Source: Streptomyces caniscabiei (lineage in GTDB: Bacteria; Actinomycetota; Actinomycetes; Streptomycetales; Streptomycetaceae). From it: a stretch of DNA of 64,000 bases. The notes beneath the pieces were generated by a model that searched no databases, was not told where the DNA came from, and worked only from the letters and a program-made list of their open reading frames with translations. Made by a program: the position numbers and the translations under genes. Below are positions 1-7,715 of the stretch, piece after piece (positions within the stretch are counted from its first letter, which is position 1; each line of letters opens with the position of its first letter). The stretch covers positions 1 to 64,000 of the forward strand of contig NZ_JABXWI010000032.1 in the NCBI RefSeq assembly GCF_014930365.1. The letters are read 5' to 3'.

Positions 1-276
1 GGTCCCCTATCGCTGCGCGATAGGCAAGCGAACACCCGCGCTGCGCGCGGGTGTTGCGTTCCCGCTCCGCGGGAACGCCGACGGGATGCTGCGCATCCCG
101 CTCACCTCCGTTGCTGCGCAACGGAGGTGACGCTCCGTCCGCTGCGCTCCCGGAGCCTACGGTCGCTCCCGGAACCTACCGTCACGCAAGCGGCCTCCGC
201 TGCGCTCCAGCCGCCCGAACACTCTCCGGCCAAAAGGCCCGCCCGCTGCGCAAAGCGGCCCGGGCAACGGGAGGAG
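1..276. repeat. Left telomere of a linear replicon (palindrome array)
   Basis: Five perfect inverted repeats, each with a three-base loop, follow one another: 7-23, 31-55, 56-78, 82-100 and 103-129 (arms of 7, 11, 10, 8 and 12 bases). In four of them the loop is TGC inside GCTGCGC, so the opposite strand reads GCGCAGC, the GCA-loop signature of folded 3' ends of Streptomyces telomeres. Less perfect hairpins continue to about 276. No gene fits here. The archetypal first palindrome (starting CCCGCGGAGC) is absent, so either a few terminal bases are missing from the assembly or the end is non-archetypal. Identification rests on structure, not on alignment. Confidence 0.85.
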
Positions 277-850
277 TCTGAGGGGCGGGACACAACCCTG
301 GAGTGCGAGGGGAGGTGACGGAGGGTCAAGTGCGAATGAATCGCCGAGGCGCACCTGCCCCCATCGGGTGGTCGGCAGCGACTTCACATGCATCACTTTG
401 CAGTAATAGATAGAGTCTGGAACCGATAGGGCGTACCACTGCCACCGGAAAAAGCTGTTCAGATTTTGCTTTTGATTTCACCGAAAGCCAACACGGATAG
501 AGGATGAAAAATTCACCTTCGCTGCACTGGCCTTAACCACAGAACGGAACCTCAGAAATGAGTAACTCGAAATTCGGCGTGCGGAGGTACCGGAGCCGTA
601 CGGCCCCCAGGGCCGGGCGGCGGAACCCATTGCAGGCCTACGCCACGCCTTTGCTGCTGCTTGTTCGTCACGGCCGGCACCACCCGAGACTCAGAGCCGC
701 TGATGCCGCCTACGGTCTACGCGGGCCCACGGGCCCGCACGCGAAGCCGCCTCAGCCACAACGGGTCCGGCCAGCGCCTGCGGGAAGACCTCAGCCACCT
801 AATACTTACCCAGATCAAGAACCCGCAGGTCAGCGACGCGCACATCCGGC
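277..850. other. Non-coding subtelomeric stretch with a lower-GC patch
   Basis: I see no convincing gene here. The open frames at about 558-990 are arginine/proline-rich and lack a ribosome site. Bases 380-560 are clearly richer in A and T than the rest of the window. Next to the iteron array downstream, this would suit a DNA-unwinding or origin-proximal element, but that is inference. Confidence 0.5.
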
Positions 851-1088
851 GATCTGTCCCCTCAGGAGGTACACAACGCCCTCGATATGTACCTCTTGAG
901 GAGTCACATCGACGGCTAAATGTCAGCCAGGCCGACAGTTCCGGGCCCAAAACGTCAGCCACGCCGACATTCGCAACGGCGTCCCGTTGAGCGGTCCGCA
1001 GGAGCACCCAGGGGGAGATCTGTCCCCCTGAGGGGACACAACACGCCGGAACGTCAGCCAGACCGACATATCTGTCGGTCTGGCTGAC
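851..1088. repeat. Iteron-like repeats, putative replication origin or Rep operator
   Basis: A 17-base motif GTCAGCCAGACCGACAT recurs with minor changes at 922-938, 954-970 and 1053-1069. It appears inverted at 1073-1088, making a perfect 16-bp inverted repeat with a 4-base spacer (1053-1068/1073-1088). A second motif family starting GATCTGTCCCC lies at 851-877 and 1017-1042; the latter contains TGTCCCC-CTGA-GGGGACA (1021-1038). The array ends 27 bases before the first Rep-like gene, the usual arrangement of iterons that bind the initiator and also autoregulate it. An ordinary operator array is the alternative. Confidence 0.65.
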
Positions 1089-1115
1089 ATACTTCCCCCG
1101 TCGAAGATCAGCGAA

Positions 1116-1847
1116 GTGGAGAGCAGCCTCGTGTCATCCGAGCCACAGCGCCGCCGTCCCGCACCGAAGCGCGCGCCGCGCCGACCGCCGGAGCTGCCCC
1201 TTGTTGATGACGAGATCCAGGCATGGTCCAAGCCGGTCCGGTCGGTAGGGGACGACCTGGACTCCGTCGCCAACCGCTACCCCGACCGGCATCTGTCGCT
1301 GAGCAGCAAGCGCAAGCCGATGGAGTTCTACGACACTCCAGAGCGGCCCAAGGCGTTCTCCATGGACTCGCTGGAGTTCTTCTTCCTGATCGCGCAGTAC
1401 TTCCGTGAGGCACTGCCGCTGCGGTTGATCCTGCTGATGATCGCCTGCCAGAAGGCCGGCGGGCAGATCCGCCTGACCCAGGACGAGATGTCGACGGTCC
1501 TGGACGTGCAGCGAGCGAAGCTCAACGAGGCCCTCGCGGAAGTCATGTCGCACGGCATCGTCTTCAAGGTGCGCCGGGGCGTCTACCAGTTCAACCCGCC
1601 CTACTCGTACCGTGTAGCTGAGTTCATCCCGGGCACCGAGCTGGTCGAAGCCGAGTATGTCCAGGTCGACCAGGACAAGACGATCGCAAAGATCCGCAAG
1701 GATGAGAGCCTGCCGCAGCTCGTGCGGTTCCCGTCGCTGGAGCACATGCGCGAGGCGATCGAGGAACTGCGCAAGCAGCGGGCCGAAGAACGCGCTGTAC
1801 GCCGGTTGACCCGTGCCCAGCGCCAGGAGGAGGGAACAGCCCAGTGA
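1116..1847 (+). CDS. Winged-helix replication-initiator-like protein (Rep1)
   Basis: A 243-aa basic protein. Residues 1-30 are a Pro/Arg-rich tail. The central part (about 95-170) reads as a winged helix: a recognition-helix segment near LTQDEMSTVLDVQRAKLNEA, followed by a wing ending RRGVYQFNPPYSY. The G-x-Y-x-x-N-P ending resembles RepL-type plasmid initiators and MarR-like Rep proteins of actinobacterial plasmids. The C-terminus is charged and probably helical. GTG start at 1116; no strong ribosome site is visible, and GTG 1131 is possible. It sits directly downstream of the iterons and overlaps the next gene by 4 bases. A MarR-type regulator is the alternative; the replication role is inferred from motif and position. 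Confidence 0.6.
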   Translation: MESSLVSSEPQRRRPAPKRAPRRPPELPLVDDEIQAWSKPVRSVGDDLDSVANRYPDRHLSLSSKRKPMEFYDTPERPKAFSMDSLEFFFLIAQYFREALPLRLILLMIACQKAGGQIRLTQDEMSTVLDVQRAKLNEALAEVMSHGIVFKVRRGVYQFNPPYSYRVAEFIPGTELVEAEYVQVDQDKTIAKIRKDESLPQLVRFPSLEHMREAIEELRKQRAEERAVRRLTRAQRQEEGTAQ

Positions 1848-2317
1848 GCACCCTGAAGTGGGCAGCGACGAACGCCGACAGCCTTCTCGCCGACCTGGAC
1901 CTGCCGCCCGCCGCCTACCGCGCGCTGCTGAAGCTCCGGGCACGCAGCGAGCCCGGAGGCCGTATCGCGATGGACCAGGCCACCCTCGGTGAACTGCTCG
2001 GGCTCAGCCGCCCCAGCGTGAACGCCGCGCTGCGGGAGCTGGAGCTGGCCAGGCTCGTCAAGAAGGTCCGCAACGGCGTCTACCAGATCAACCCGATGCT
2101 GGCCGGCTACACCTCCCCCGAGGACGCCCTGGCCGCCGTCCAGGCGATGCCCAAGGCCGACCGCCTGGACAGCAAGAGCTACGTGGCGAACTACCACAAG
2201 GCCGTCGCCGACTACCAGGACCAGCTTGCCGAGCAGCGCAAGAAGCGAGCAGCTGCCGCGGCCGCGAAGAAGGCCGCGGCAGCCAAGAGGCGCGGATCGC
2301 TGCATGCCGTCGGCTGA
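1844..2317 (+). CDS. Second winged-helix Rep-like protein (Rep2)
   Basis: A 157-aa protein whose GTG start overlaps the stop of the preceding gene (GTGA), with AGGAGGAGGG at 1825-1833 as ribosome site, so the two are translationally coupled. Residues about 20-85 form a winged helix with LGELLGLSRPSVNAALREL as the DNA-recognition part and a wing ending NGVYQINPMLAGY. This matches the wing of the upstream protein, so the two are likely paralogous domains. The last 30 residues are a Lys/Ala-rich tail. Pairing with iterons near a telomere suggests a two-component initiator of a linear plasmid. No partition or terminal-protein gene is seen in the window. Confidence 0.6.
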   Translation: MSTLKWAATNADSLLADLDLPPAAYRALLKLRARSEPGGRIAMDQATLGELLGLSRPSVNAALRELELARLVKKVRNGVYQINPMLAGYTSPEDALAAVQAMPKADRLDSKSYVANYHKAVADYQDQLAEQRKKRAAAAAAKKAAAAKRRGSLHAVG

Positions 2318-2352
2318 CCCAGCCGCCCGCCCGGTCGGGTGACGCGACATCG

Positions 2353-2380
2353 CGGCGCTGCACCTGCGGGTGCAGCGCCG
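2353..2380. terminator. Hairpin after the Rep-like operon
   Basis: Twelve-base arms (2353-2364 and 2369-2380) with a 4-base loop, 36 bases beyond the Rep2 stop. GC-rich without a T-run, as usual for actinobacterial terminators. Confidence 0.5.
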
Positions 2381-2429
2381 TTCGTGTGCTTGGTGGCGAC
2401 GTCGACACCAGAGATCCCCGTCAGCGTGT

Positions 2430-2465
2430 ACAGCGCTCCGGAACTCAACAGTTCCGGAGCGCTGT
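2430..2465. repeat. Perfect 16-bp inverted repeat
   Basis: Arms ACAGCGCTCCGGAACT (2430-2445) and its exact complement (2450-2465) flank a CAAC loop. It could be a second terminator or a protein-binding site. Around it, on the minus strand at about 2490-2604, lies a protein-like frame containing DGVRVIYYVSALG; it has no good start or clear end and may be a decayed gene. Confidence 0.45.
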
Positions 2466-2799
2466 CAGGTACTCGAGGAACGTACGCGACGATCGTGATC
2501 GACCCCAGGGCGCTCACGTAGTAGATCACCCGCACGCCGTCGATCTCGGCGACGTAGTCGCGCAGCAGGGTGTCGGGCACCTCAGTGCCGAGCAAGGGCG
2601 GCATCCGGGTACTCCGCCATGCTCCACACCCGGCCGACGTGGCCACGAGGGTGCCGACGTCGATTACTTCGCCGAACCAGCCGTCGAATAGCAGAGCCGG
2701 TCCGTCGAGCTGCCCAGCCTGAAGGAGCAACTCGGCAAAGCGGTCGGCCTAGAGCAACTCGGGGTGCCGGTAAGAACGCTGTCACCTGTCGCAAACGAG

Positions 2800-2962
2800 G
2801 TGTGTCACGTGCGGCGGGGTCGCGTTCAGCGACGTGTCGGGCGACTGAGTCGACGCCGGGGCGGACGTACCGCTGCAGGGAGCGGACGGAGGCGTGGCGG
2901 GAGCGGGCCAGCAGCATCGGCGTGGACGTGCCGTCCTCGGCGTCGTGCGGGAGGGCAACTGG
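2800..2962 (-). pseudogene. Remnant of a tyrosine recombinase/integrase C-terminus
   Basis: On the minus strand the frame after the stop codon at about 2965 reads LPHDAEDGTSTP, then SRHASVRSLQRYVRPG and a segment ending VAERDPAAR. This resembles the C-terminal box (H-x-S-x-x-x-x-x-x-x-Y-V-R-P) of phage/transposon tyrosine recombinases; the Tyr would be the nucleophile. The upstream catalytic R-H-x-x-R region is missing and a stop precedes the fragment, so it is a relic. The flanks (2470-3148) otherwise hold no gene I can support. Confidence 0.5.
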
Positions 2963-3148
2963 TCAAGGAAGCCGACACTGGCCGGCTGATGCTGTCAGGT
3001 GCCTGATCAGCCGGGCAGCCGCCTCAAGGCCACGTCCCTACTTCGAAATCTGTCGTCACGGCAGAGGCCGTGAGCAGGTCACTTATGATCATTGCGGACG
3101 GAACGCTCACTCGCAGTGAGTGATGATCCCATCGGCTTGGGGCCTGCC

Positions 3149-3808
3149 ATGATCAAAGAGTTGCTTCAGGAACTCATGTCGACCGCGTTCGGTGGCTGCA
3201 ATCCGAACGACGGATGCACTGATGCCGAAGTCACGGCTGTCGGGGATCGCTTGGGGATCAGTCTGCCGGACGCATTGCGTGACTTTTACGCTGCCGCAGG
3301 CCGGCACCCTGGGCTGATGGGCATGAGCGGCCACGAGCACAGCCTCCGGGTGACGGCTCCCGAGCACCTGGGTGTCGAGGACGGGCATCTGGTCTTCTGC
3401 GGGGAGAACCGATGGCCCGCCCAGTGGAGCGTGCGCCCGGATGATGCCGGCTGGCCCGACCCCAGGGTCTATGGCCGAAGCGAGCCGGGCGGGAAGTGGT
3501 ACAGCGAATCCCGGAGACTGTCGTCCTTCCTGATCAATGTCGCCGGCAGGCAGGCCGTGAGGTCGCTGCCGCACCAGGCCACCTGCCGGATCCGTGAGCA
3601 GCAACTGGGGGTCGTCGAGTCACTGCTCAGCTACGTTGGGTCTCGCGAGATGCAAAAGGGCGGTGACTGGCTGAGCTTCGTCGACCCATCGCGACGCATT
3701 CTGGCCAGTTACTCCTACAACACCGACTCTTTGCGCGTCGCGGCCGTGGACCACACCGCACTCGAATCCCTGCACGAGCGTTCAGGTCTGCCACTCGAAG
3801 CGGCATGA
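3149..3808 (+). CDS. SMI1/KNR4 (SUKH) family protein
   Basis: About 219 aa from ATG 3149; GTG 3116 or TTG 3092 would lengthen it. The N-terminal half shows the SUKH pattern: an acidic helix with DAEVTAVGDRLGISLPDALR, then FYAAAGRHPG, followed by beta-strand segments with FCGENRWPAQWSV. SUKH proteins are commonly immunity proteins against secreted or contact-delivered toxins, or regulators. No cognate toxin lies beside it, so it may be an orphan immunity gene. It stands alone between relics and the AbiE pair and is less GC-biased than the biosynthetic genes, consistent with a mobile accessory origin. Confidence 0.7.
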   Translation: MIKELLQELMSTAFGGCNPNDGCTDAEVTAVGDRLGISLPDALRDFYAAAGRHPGLMGMSGHEHSLRVTAPEHLGVEDGHLVFCGENRWPAQWSVRPDDAGWPDPRVYGRSEPGGKWYSESRRLSSFLINVAGRQAVRSLPHQATCRIREQQLGVVESLLSYVGSREMQKGGDWLSFVDPSRRILASYSYNTDSLRVAAVDHTALESLHERSGLPLEAA

Positions 3809-3863
3809 AGCCGGGAATCGGCTACACGCACTCAAGGCAGACGGCAGACGCGCCGGATGCCGT

Positions 3864-4787
3864 TCAGGAGTCCGAATGACGCCATGCTGCGCGGGCGGGA
3901 TCCCAGTCGCCGGCGACGGTGCTGTCCAGGAGCGGGTCGAGGAACGTCTGCGCTGCCTGCACAGCTTCGGGAAGGGTCCGACAGCCCTTCAGGCCGAGCA
4001 CCAGGGCGGCGGCGCTCGGGTACTTGTCGTGCCAGTCGGGGCCCGGCACTTCGAAGGAGCGGGGCAGAGTGACATCAATGCCGCCCTGGCGACGTTGTTC
4101 CGCTTCCTGATGAATGGCCTGGCAGGCGGCCGCGCCGTTGATCTTCTCCCGCTGGCTGATCAGCAGGAGGTCTGCCAGGTCGCGGTAGCGACTTGAGGTC
4201 CCCTGGGGGTGGCGTTCGTAGAGGGCGCAGACCTTGTCGGCGATGTGATCGATGAGTGGGTAGAGCCGGACGACGGGCCAGTCGACGGGCCAGGGCAGGT
4301 CGACGGCCGAGACCAGGGGTGTGGTTTCCGGAGCTCCGGTGAGCGTGCGCCTCACGGCGATGTCGACCTTGACGCCGTCGACGCGGGTGGGGCCGAGGAA
4401 GACCTGGAAGTGCTGGGAGCCGCCGCGGTCCGGATCGGCGGAGGTGGTGTACTTGCCCGGGGCGAAGCGCAGGAAGTCGCCCAGATCGTGGGCGGCTGCT
4501 TCCAGGACACGGGCACGCGCCTCTTCGGGAGCCAGTCCGGGCTGGGCGGCTTGCAGGTCGATGTCGCCGCTGAGGCGTGCGGCGCCGCGGTAGCGGACGA
4601 GGAGGGCCTGGCCGCCCTTGATGAGCCACCCGTCCGGGTCGAGGGTGAAGACCCGGGCTGCGAGCCGGTTGAAGTAGAAGATGCGCATCAGGTCAGAGAC
4701 GTTCATGCCCGTCTCCTTGGACATCTTCTTCGCGGCAAGGTTCAGAGCGGTTCTGAATGCCGTTGGAGTCGCGTAGGTCTTGCCCAT
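3864..4787 (-). CDS. abiEii: AbiEii-type nucleotidyltransferase toxin
   Basis: A 307-aa toxin of type IV toxin-antitoxin systems. The DNA-polymerase-beta-like nucleotidyltransferase signature is visible near residues 57-80: KGGQALLVRYRG followed by LSGDIDLQA, giving the G-G-x-A-L and S-x-D-x-D metal-binding motifs. Family members transfer nucleotides to RNA or protein and cause reversible growth arrest, blocking phage. The start at 4787 was chosen for the AGGGGG box just upstream; an in-frame start at 4844 exists. It lies downstream of the antitoxin gene on the same strand, the canonical abiEi-abiEii order. Its role as a phage-defence or plasmid-maintenance module is inferred from the family. 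Confidence 0.85.
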   Translation of the reverse strand: MGKTYATPTAFRTALNLAAKKMSKETGMNVSDLMRIFYFNRLAARVFTLDPDGWLIKGGQALLVRYRGAARLSGDIDLQAAQPGLAPEEARARVLEAAAHDLGDFLRFAPGKYTTSADPDRGGSQHFQVFLGPTRVDGVKVDIAVRRTLTGAPETTPLVSAVDLPWPVDWPVVRLYPLIDHIADKVCALYERHPQGTSSRYRDLADLLLISQREKINGAAACQAIHQEAEQRRQGGIDVTLPRSFEVPGPDWHDKYPSAAALVLGLKGCRTLPEAVQAAQTFLDPLLDSTVAGDWDPARAAWRHSDS

Positions 4788-4863
4788 GATTGGCCCCCTG
4801 GCGTACTGGCTTGAGTCTGCAGACTCTACGCCCGAGTTGATCACCCTTCAGCTCCGTTGCGGG

Positions 4864-5793
4864 TCAGTCGGTGTCCTCTCCTTCGGGCGGCAGAACGCCG
4901 GCCTGCCGGAGAGAACGCACCACAGCAGGGTCGAGCTGCTTCAGCGTGCGCTGTGCCTCTTCCAGGGGCGGACTGGACTTGTTCAGCTGCCGGTCCATCT
5001 CCTGGAGTGCTTTGAGCACTGCGGATTTTCCCGTGGTTCTGGTGTGGACAAGAGCCAGCGCAAGGTCAGGGCGTTCGGCCAGGAGATGGACGGCTGCGTC
5101 GAAGCCTTCCTGACTGGCCCGGTCGACCTCCTGGCGGCGCAGGCTCTCACCGGCCTGGGTGACGAGATGGTCGATGAGGTCGCGTCCGGTAGCGGTGGCT
5201 TTGAGGCCGTACTTGCGGGCATAGGGCTGCAGATGTTCGGCGAGATCGTCCACAGTGATCAGGTCGCGGCGTTCGGCTTCGGCGATGACGCCGCCGACGT
5301 GGCCGCCGTCTGCTTTGGCCTTCAGCAGGTCGGTGATGGTGCGGGTGGCGGTGGTGACGGGAAGGCCGTCGACCACTGTGATCTCCGTTGAATCCAACGG
5401 TGCGGTGCGCAGGCGGACGAACGGCTCGTGCGTGGTGCGCCGACGGGGCACAGTGATCTCCACATCAGGGGCGGGAATGTCGCCCAGTTCGTGGAGCTGG
5501 CACGCCGAGGCATGAGAGATGACGCCGGAATCGGGGTGACCGGGAGGGCGGTTCCAGGCGAACTCTCCCGGCTGCAGACGCAGCCAGGCTGCCTTGATGT
5601 CCAGGTGCCGGGGCATGCCGCTGGTGGACAGGAAGTACACGCCCCGGCTGACGTTCTCCAGCAGGCCGACCTCGGTCAGGCGCAGCAGCTGGACCGCGTT
5701 CAAGCCGAGCTCTTTGGCCTGCGCAGTGGTGACCAGGCCCCACTGGTCGGCTGCGGCAGACGAGAGCACGGCAAGCTGTTCAGCACGGTTCAT
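4864..5793 (-). CDS. abiEi: AbiEi-type antitoxin and autorepressor
   Basis: A 309-aa protein with an N-terminal winged helix (residues about 15-55, GLVTTAQAKELGLNAVQLLR, then VSRGVYFLS) and the AbiEi C-terminal antitoxin domain containing DLLKAKADGGHVGGVIAEAE. AbiEi proteins neutralise the nucleotidyltransferase toxin without forming a stable complex and repress their own operon. Exactly this is suggested here by three AGAGAT-type half sites immediately upstream of the start. The ATG lies 3 bases from the nearest half site with no ribosome site, so the mRNA is probably leaderless. Confidence 0.85.
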   Translation of the reverse strand: MNRAEQLAVLSSAAADQWGLVTTAQAKELGLNAVQLLRLTEVGLLENVSRGVYFLSTSGMPRHLDIKAAWLRLQPGEFAWNRPPGHPDSGVISHASACQLHELGDIPAPDVEITVPRRRTTHEPFVRLRTAPLDSTEITVVDGLPVTTATRTITDLLKAKADGGHVGGVIAEAERRDLITVDDLAEHLQPYARKYGLKATATGRDLIDHLVTQAGESLRRQEVDRASQEGFDAAVHLLAERPDLALALVHTRTTGKSAVLKALQEMDRQLNKSSPPLEEAQRTLKQLDPAVVRSLRQAGVLPPEGEDTD

Positions 5794-5795
5794 AC

Positions 5796-5849
5796 AGAGA
5801 TGATTACATAGTTTGGCAGAGATAGTTACACCTGAGCGTAACCATCTCT
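5796..5849 (-). promoter_or_regulatory. AbiEi operator/promoter with inverted half sites
   Basis: Half sites AGAGATGATTAC (5796-5807) and AGAGATAGTTAC (5818-5829) face the inverted copy GTAACCATCTCT (5838-5849). The last two form a 12-bp inverted repeat with an 8-base spacer. On the minus strand an AT-rich TATGTAAT element lies 10-20 bases before the abiEi start and could be the -10. The arrangement matches negative autoregulation by AbiEi. Confidence 0.7.
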
Positions 5850-5987
5850 GCGTCGATCACGGGAAAGGCGTAATTAACTCTGCTTCTTACCACCGAAGGA
5901 GGTGAGAAGGCGGCGGAGCCTGCGGCGGTATGGGTCACGGAGCCAAATGGTTCGCGGATCAACCGTGTGGTTCGTAGCCTGATCTCC

Positions 5988-6494
5988 GTGATCACCCTTG
6001 GGCTTTCCGACAGGGCGGGGCGACGTGTCGTCCTGCATGAGGTGAATGACGAGAACTGGCGTGCTGTCGCGGACGTCGCTCCGCTGGACGACCAGCGCCG
6101 ATACGTGCCCGCGTTGGCGGCTCGCTACCTGCTTCTGTCACTGCGCGAAGGCATCTGGCACTCGATGGCGGTCTGCGCCGACGACACCGTGGTGGGGCAC
6201 ATCATGTGGGGTCGTGACGAAGACGGCTCCTACTGGCTCGGGGGCATGGTGATCGATGGCCTCGAGCAGGGCCAGGGGGTCGGGCGGGCGGCGGTGCGAA
6301 CCCTCATGAAGTGGCTGGCCCAACGTGAGGGCTGCCAGGAGCTTCGTCTGTCCTATCACCCGGACAACGCCGTGGCCGCGAGCCTGTACGCCTCCGTGGG
6401 CTTCCAGCCGACGGCCGAGTCTTCCGGTGACGAGGTCGTTGCCAGTCTGTCCTTGCTCGACCATCCGAAAGCCCCGGTCGGTTCGCAGGCCTGA
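5988..6494 (+). CDS. GNAT family N-acetyltransferase
   Basis: About 168 aa. The acetyl-CoA binding motif A is clear as EQGQGVGRAAVRTLMKWL (Q/R-x-x-G-x-G/A type). It is followed by LSYHPDNAVAASLYASVGFQP, the usual N-x-x-A-x-x-L-Y-x-x-x-G-F motif B. The substrate cannot be read; the type resembles spermidine or aminoglycoside acetyltransferases. GTG 5988 is preferred. It is divergent from abiEi, so the operator between them could affect both genes, and it ends 62 bases before the long palindrome. Confidence 0.75.
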   Translation: MITLGLSDRAGRRVVLHEVNDENWRAVADVAPLDDQRRYVPALAARYLLLSLREGIWHSMAVCADDTVVGHIMWGRDEDGSYWLGGMVIDGLEQGQGVGRAAVRTLMKWLAQREGCQELRLSYHPDNAVAASLYASVGFQPTAESSGDEVVASLSLLDHPKAPVGSQA

Positions 6495-6556
6495 GGGGCG
6501 AAGGGCTTCGTTCCGCCGCGTGGATCTCTGCGCACACCGCGCTGGGCCCACCCCAC

Positions 6557-6632
6557 CAGAACTCATGTACGTGAGGTCAATGAGCACCGCTCCCGGGAGC
6601 GGTGCTCATTGACCTCACGTACATGAGTTCTG
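6557..6632. repeat. Perfect 76-bp palindrome
   Basis: Two 38-base arms with no spacer, centred between 6594 and 6595, match at every position; the outer flanks (6556/6633) do not. It lies between two convergent genes, so it may act as a bidirectional terminator. It is much longer and more perfect than such terminators usually are. Confidence 0.9.
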
Positions 6633-6646
6633 ATCCTTGGAACCGT

Positions 6647-6958
6647 TCAGGTCGCGCGGTGCAGAGGGACGACGACGTCCTCGCCCGTGCTCTTCTCGCT
6701 GAGCCGGTAGTAGCTGATGTGCGCGAGGCGTTCGGATTCCTCGAGCCATCCGGCCTCCACGACCTGTCGACGGGTGCGGGAGAAGACGGTCGGGGACATA
6801 CCGACGAGCTTGGCGAGGTTGGCGCCGGTGTCGATGACGGCGCCGCCGCGGTCGGTGGGGTGCACCGCGTAGAGCATGACGACCAGGCGCTGGTTCGCGG
6901 TCATGCCGGCGGTGCGGTGGAGGACGTCCAGGAGCTTTCGCTTGTCGTCGTTGTTCAT
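6647..6958 (-). CDS. Small winged-helix DNA-binding protein
   Basis: A 103-aa protein with a central helix-turn-helix (GANLAKLVGMSPTVFSRTRR) followed by a wing (AGWLEESERLAHISYYRL). It resembles the plasmid-type winged-helix proteins near the telomere more than a classical MarR dimer, being short and lacking the long dimerisation helices. The start ATG at 6958 gives MNNDDKRKLL; a GTG nine bases upstream is possible. Its target is unknown. It converges on the 76-bp palindrome, 14 bases beyond its stop. Confidence 0.6.
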   Translation of the reverse strand: MNNDDKRKLLDVLHRTAGMTANQRLVVMLYAVHPTDRGGAVIDTGANLAKLVGMSPTVFSRTRRQVVEAGWLEESERLAHISYYRLSEKSTGEDVVVPLHRAT

Positions 6959-7186
6959 GAACACCACCCGACAAGCCGCAGCCGCCCGACCACCAGCGGC
7001 TCCCTCGGCGCATCGGAGGCCCCCAAGGGCCGAGGATGTGGCGAACCCTGGGCGCGGAGAGCGGAATCTCGTCCGCTGAGCCGGGGTCAGGAGGCGCGGC
7101 TCCTCGCCCCTCGCCCTCAGCTGTCCGCCGATCCGGCGGGCCCTGCGGGTGCGTGCGTCGAGCGCACCCGCTTCGCCTGCGGCGGG

Positions 7187-7648
7187 TCAGTTCCAGGAGG
7201 CGCCGGCGGGTTCTTCGATGGTGGTGTTGATGCGGTTGAAGAAGTTGGTCAGGCTGATCATCAGGATGATCGCGGAGAGCTGCTCCTCGTTGAAGTGGTC
7301 CGCCGCCTGGTCCCAGATCTCGTCGGGGACCGCCTTTCCGGGGCGGTCGGCGATGCGTGTGGCGGTCTCGGTGAGTGCCAGTGCGGCGCGCTCCTCCTCG
7401 GTGAAGAAGGGGGCCTCGCGCCAGGCCGCGACGGAGTGCAGGCGCTCGTCGGTCTCGCCGTGCTTCTTCGCGCCTTCCACACCCGCGTACACGCAGGCGC
7501 TGCACCCGTTGATCTGGCTCGCGCGCAGGTGGACCAGTTCCAGCAGCGTGGGCGAGACGCCGCCCTGGTACATGGCCTTGTAGATGCTCTGGATGCCCTT
7601 CATGGCGTCCGGCAGTACCACCGCGGGGTTCTTCATGCGAGCGTTCAT
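7187..7648 (-). CDS. AhpD-like carboxymuconolactone decarboxylase family protein
   Basis: 153 aa with the CMD/AhpD helical core and the redox CxxC pair in INGCSACVYAGVEGAKKHG (C-S-A-C near residues 49-52) plus the following His. AhpD-type proteins reduce peroxides or act as thiol-disulfide antioxidant partners. The gene is divergent from the ECF41 sigma gene, and a perfect ECF41-type promoter (TGTCACA, 16 bases, CGTC) lies at 7715-7689. This CMD/ECF41 pairing is a known conserved arrangement, so the gene is very probably the main target of the sigma factor. Confidence 0.85.
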   Translation of the reverse strand: MNARMKNPAVVLPDAMKGIQSIYKAMYQGGVSPTLLELVHLRASQINGCSACVYAGVEGAKKHGETDERLHSVAAWREAPFFTEEERAALALTETATRIADRPGKAVPDEIWDQAADHFNEEQLSAIILMISLTNFFNRINTTIEEPAGASWN

Positions 7649-7688
7649 CTCAGTCTCCTGTGCATCGGTTAGCGTCCCTCACCAGTAC

Positions 7689-7715
7689 GACGGACGCCGA
7701 CACGAGGGTGTGACA
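7689..7715 (-). promoter_or_regulatory. ECF41 sigma-dependent promoter
   Basis: Read on the minus strand, TGTCACA (7715-7709), a 16-base spacer and CGTC (7692-7689) exactly match the published ECF41 consensus. It points at the CMD gene starting at 7648. The -35 element overlaps the start codon region of the divergent sigma factor gene. Confidence 0.85.

Noticed and set aside
558..990. Open frames on both strands near the telomere
   Set aside because: Arg/Pro-rich, no ribosome site, no recognisable motif, and they overlap the iteron region.
2487..2604. Minus-strand frame with DGVRVIYYVSALG-like text, perhaps a small protein
   Set aside because: It looks protein-like for about 35 residues but lacks a good start and continues into the shadow of Rep2; too weak to call as a gene.
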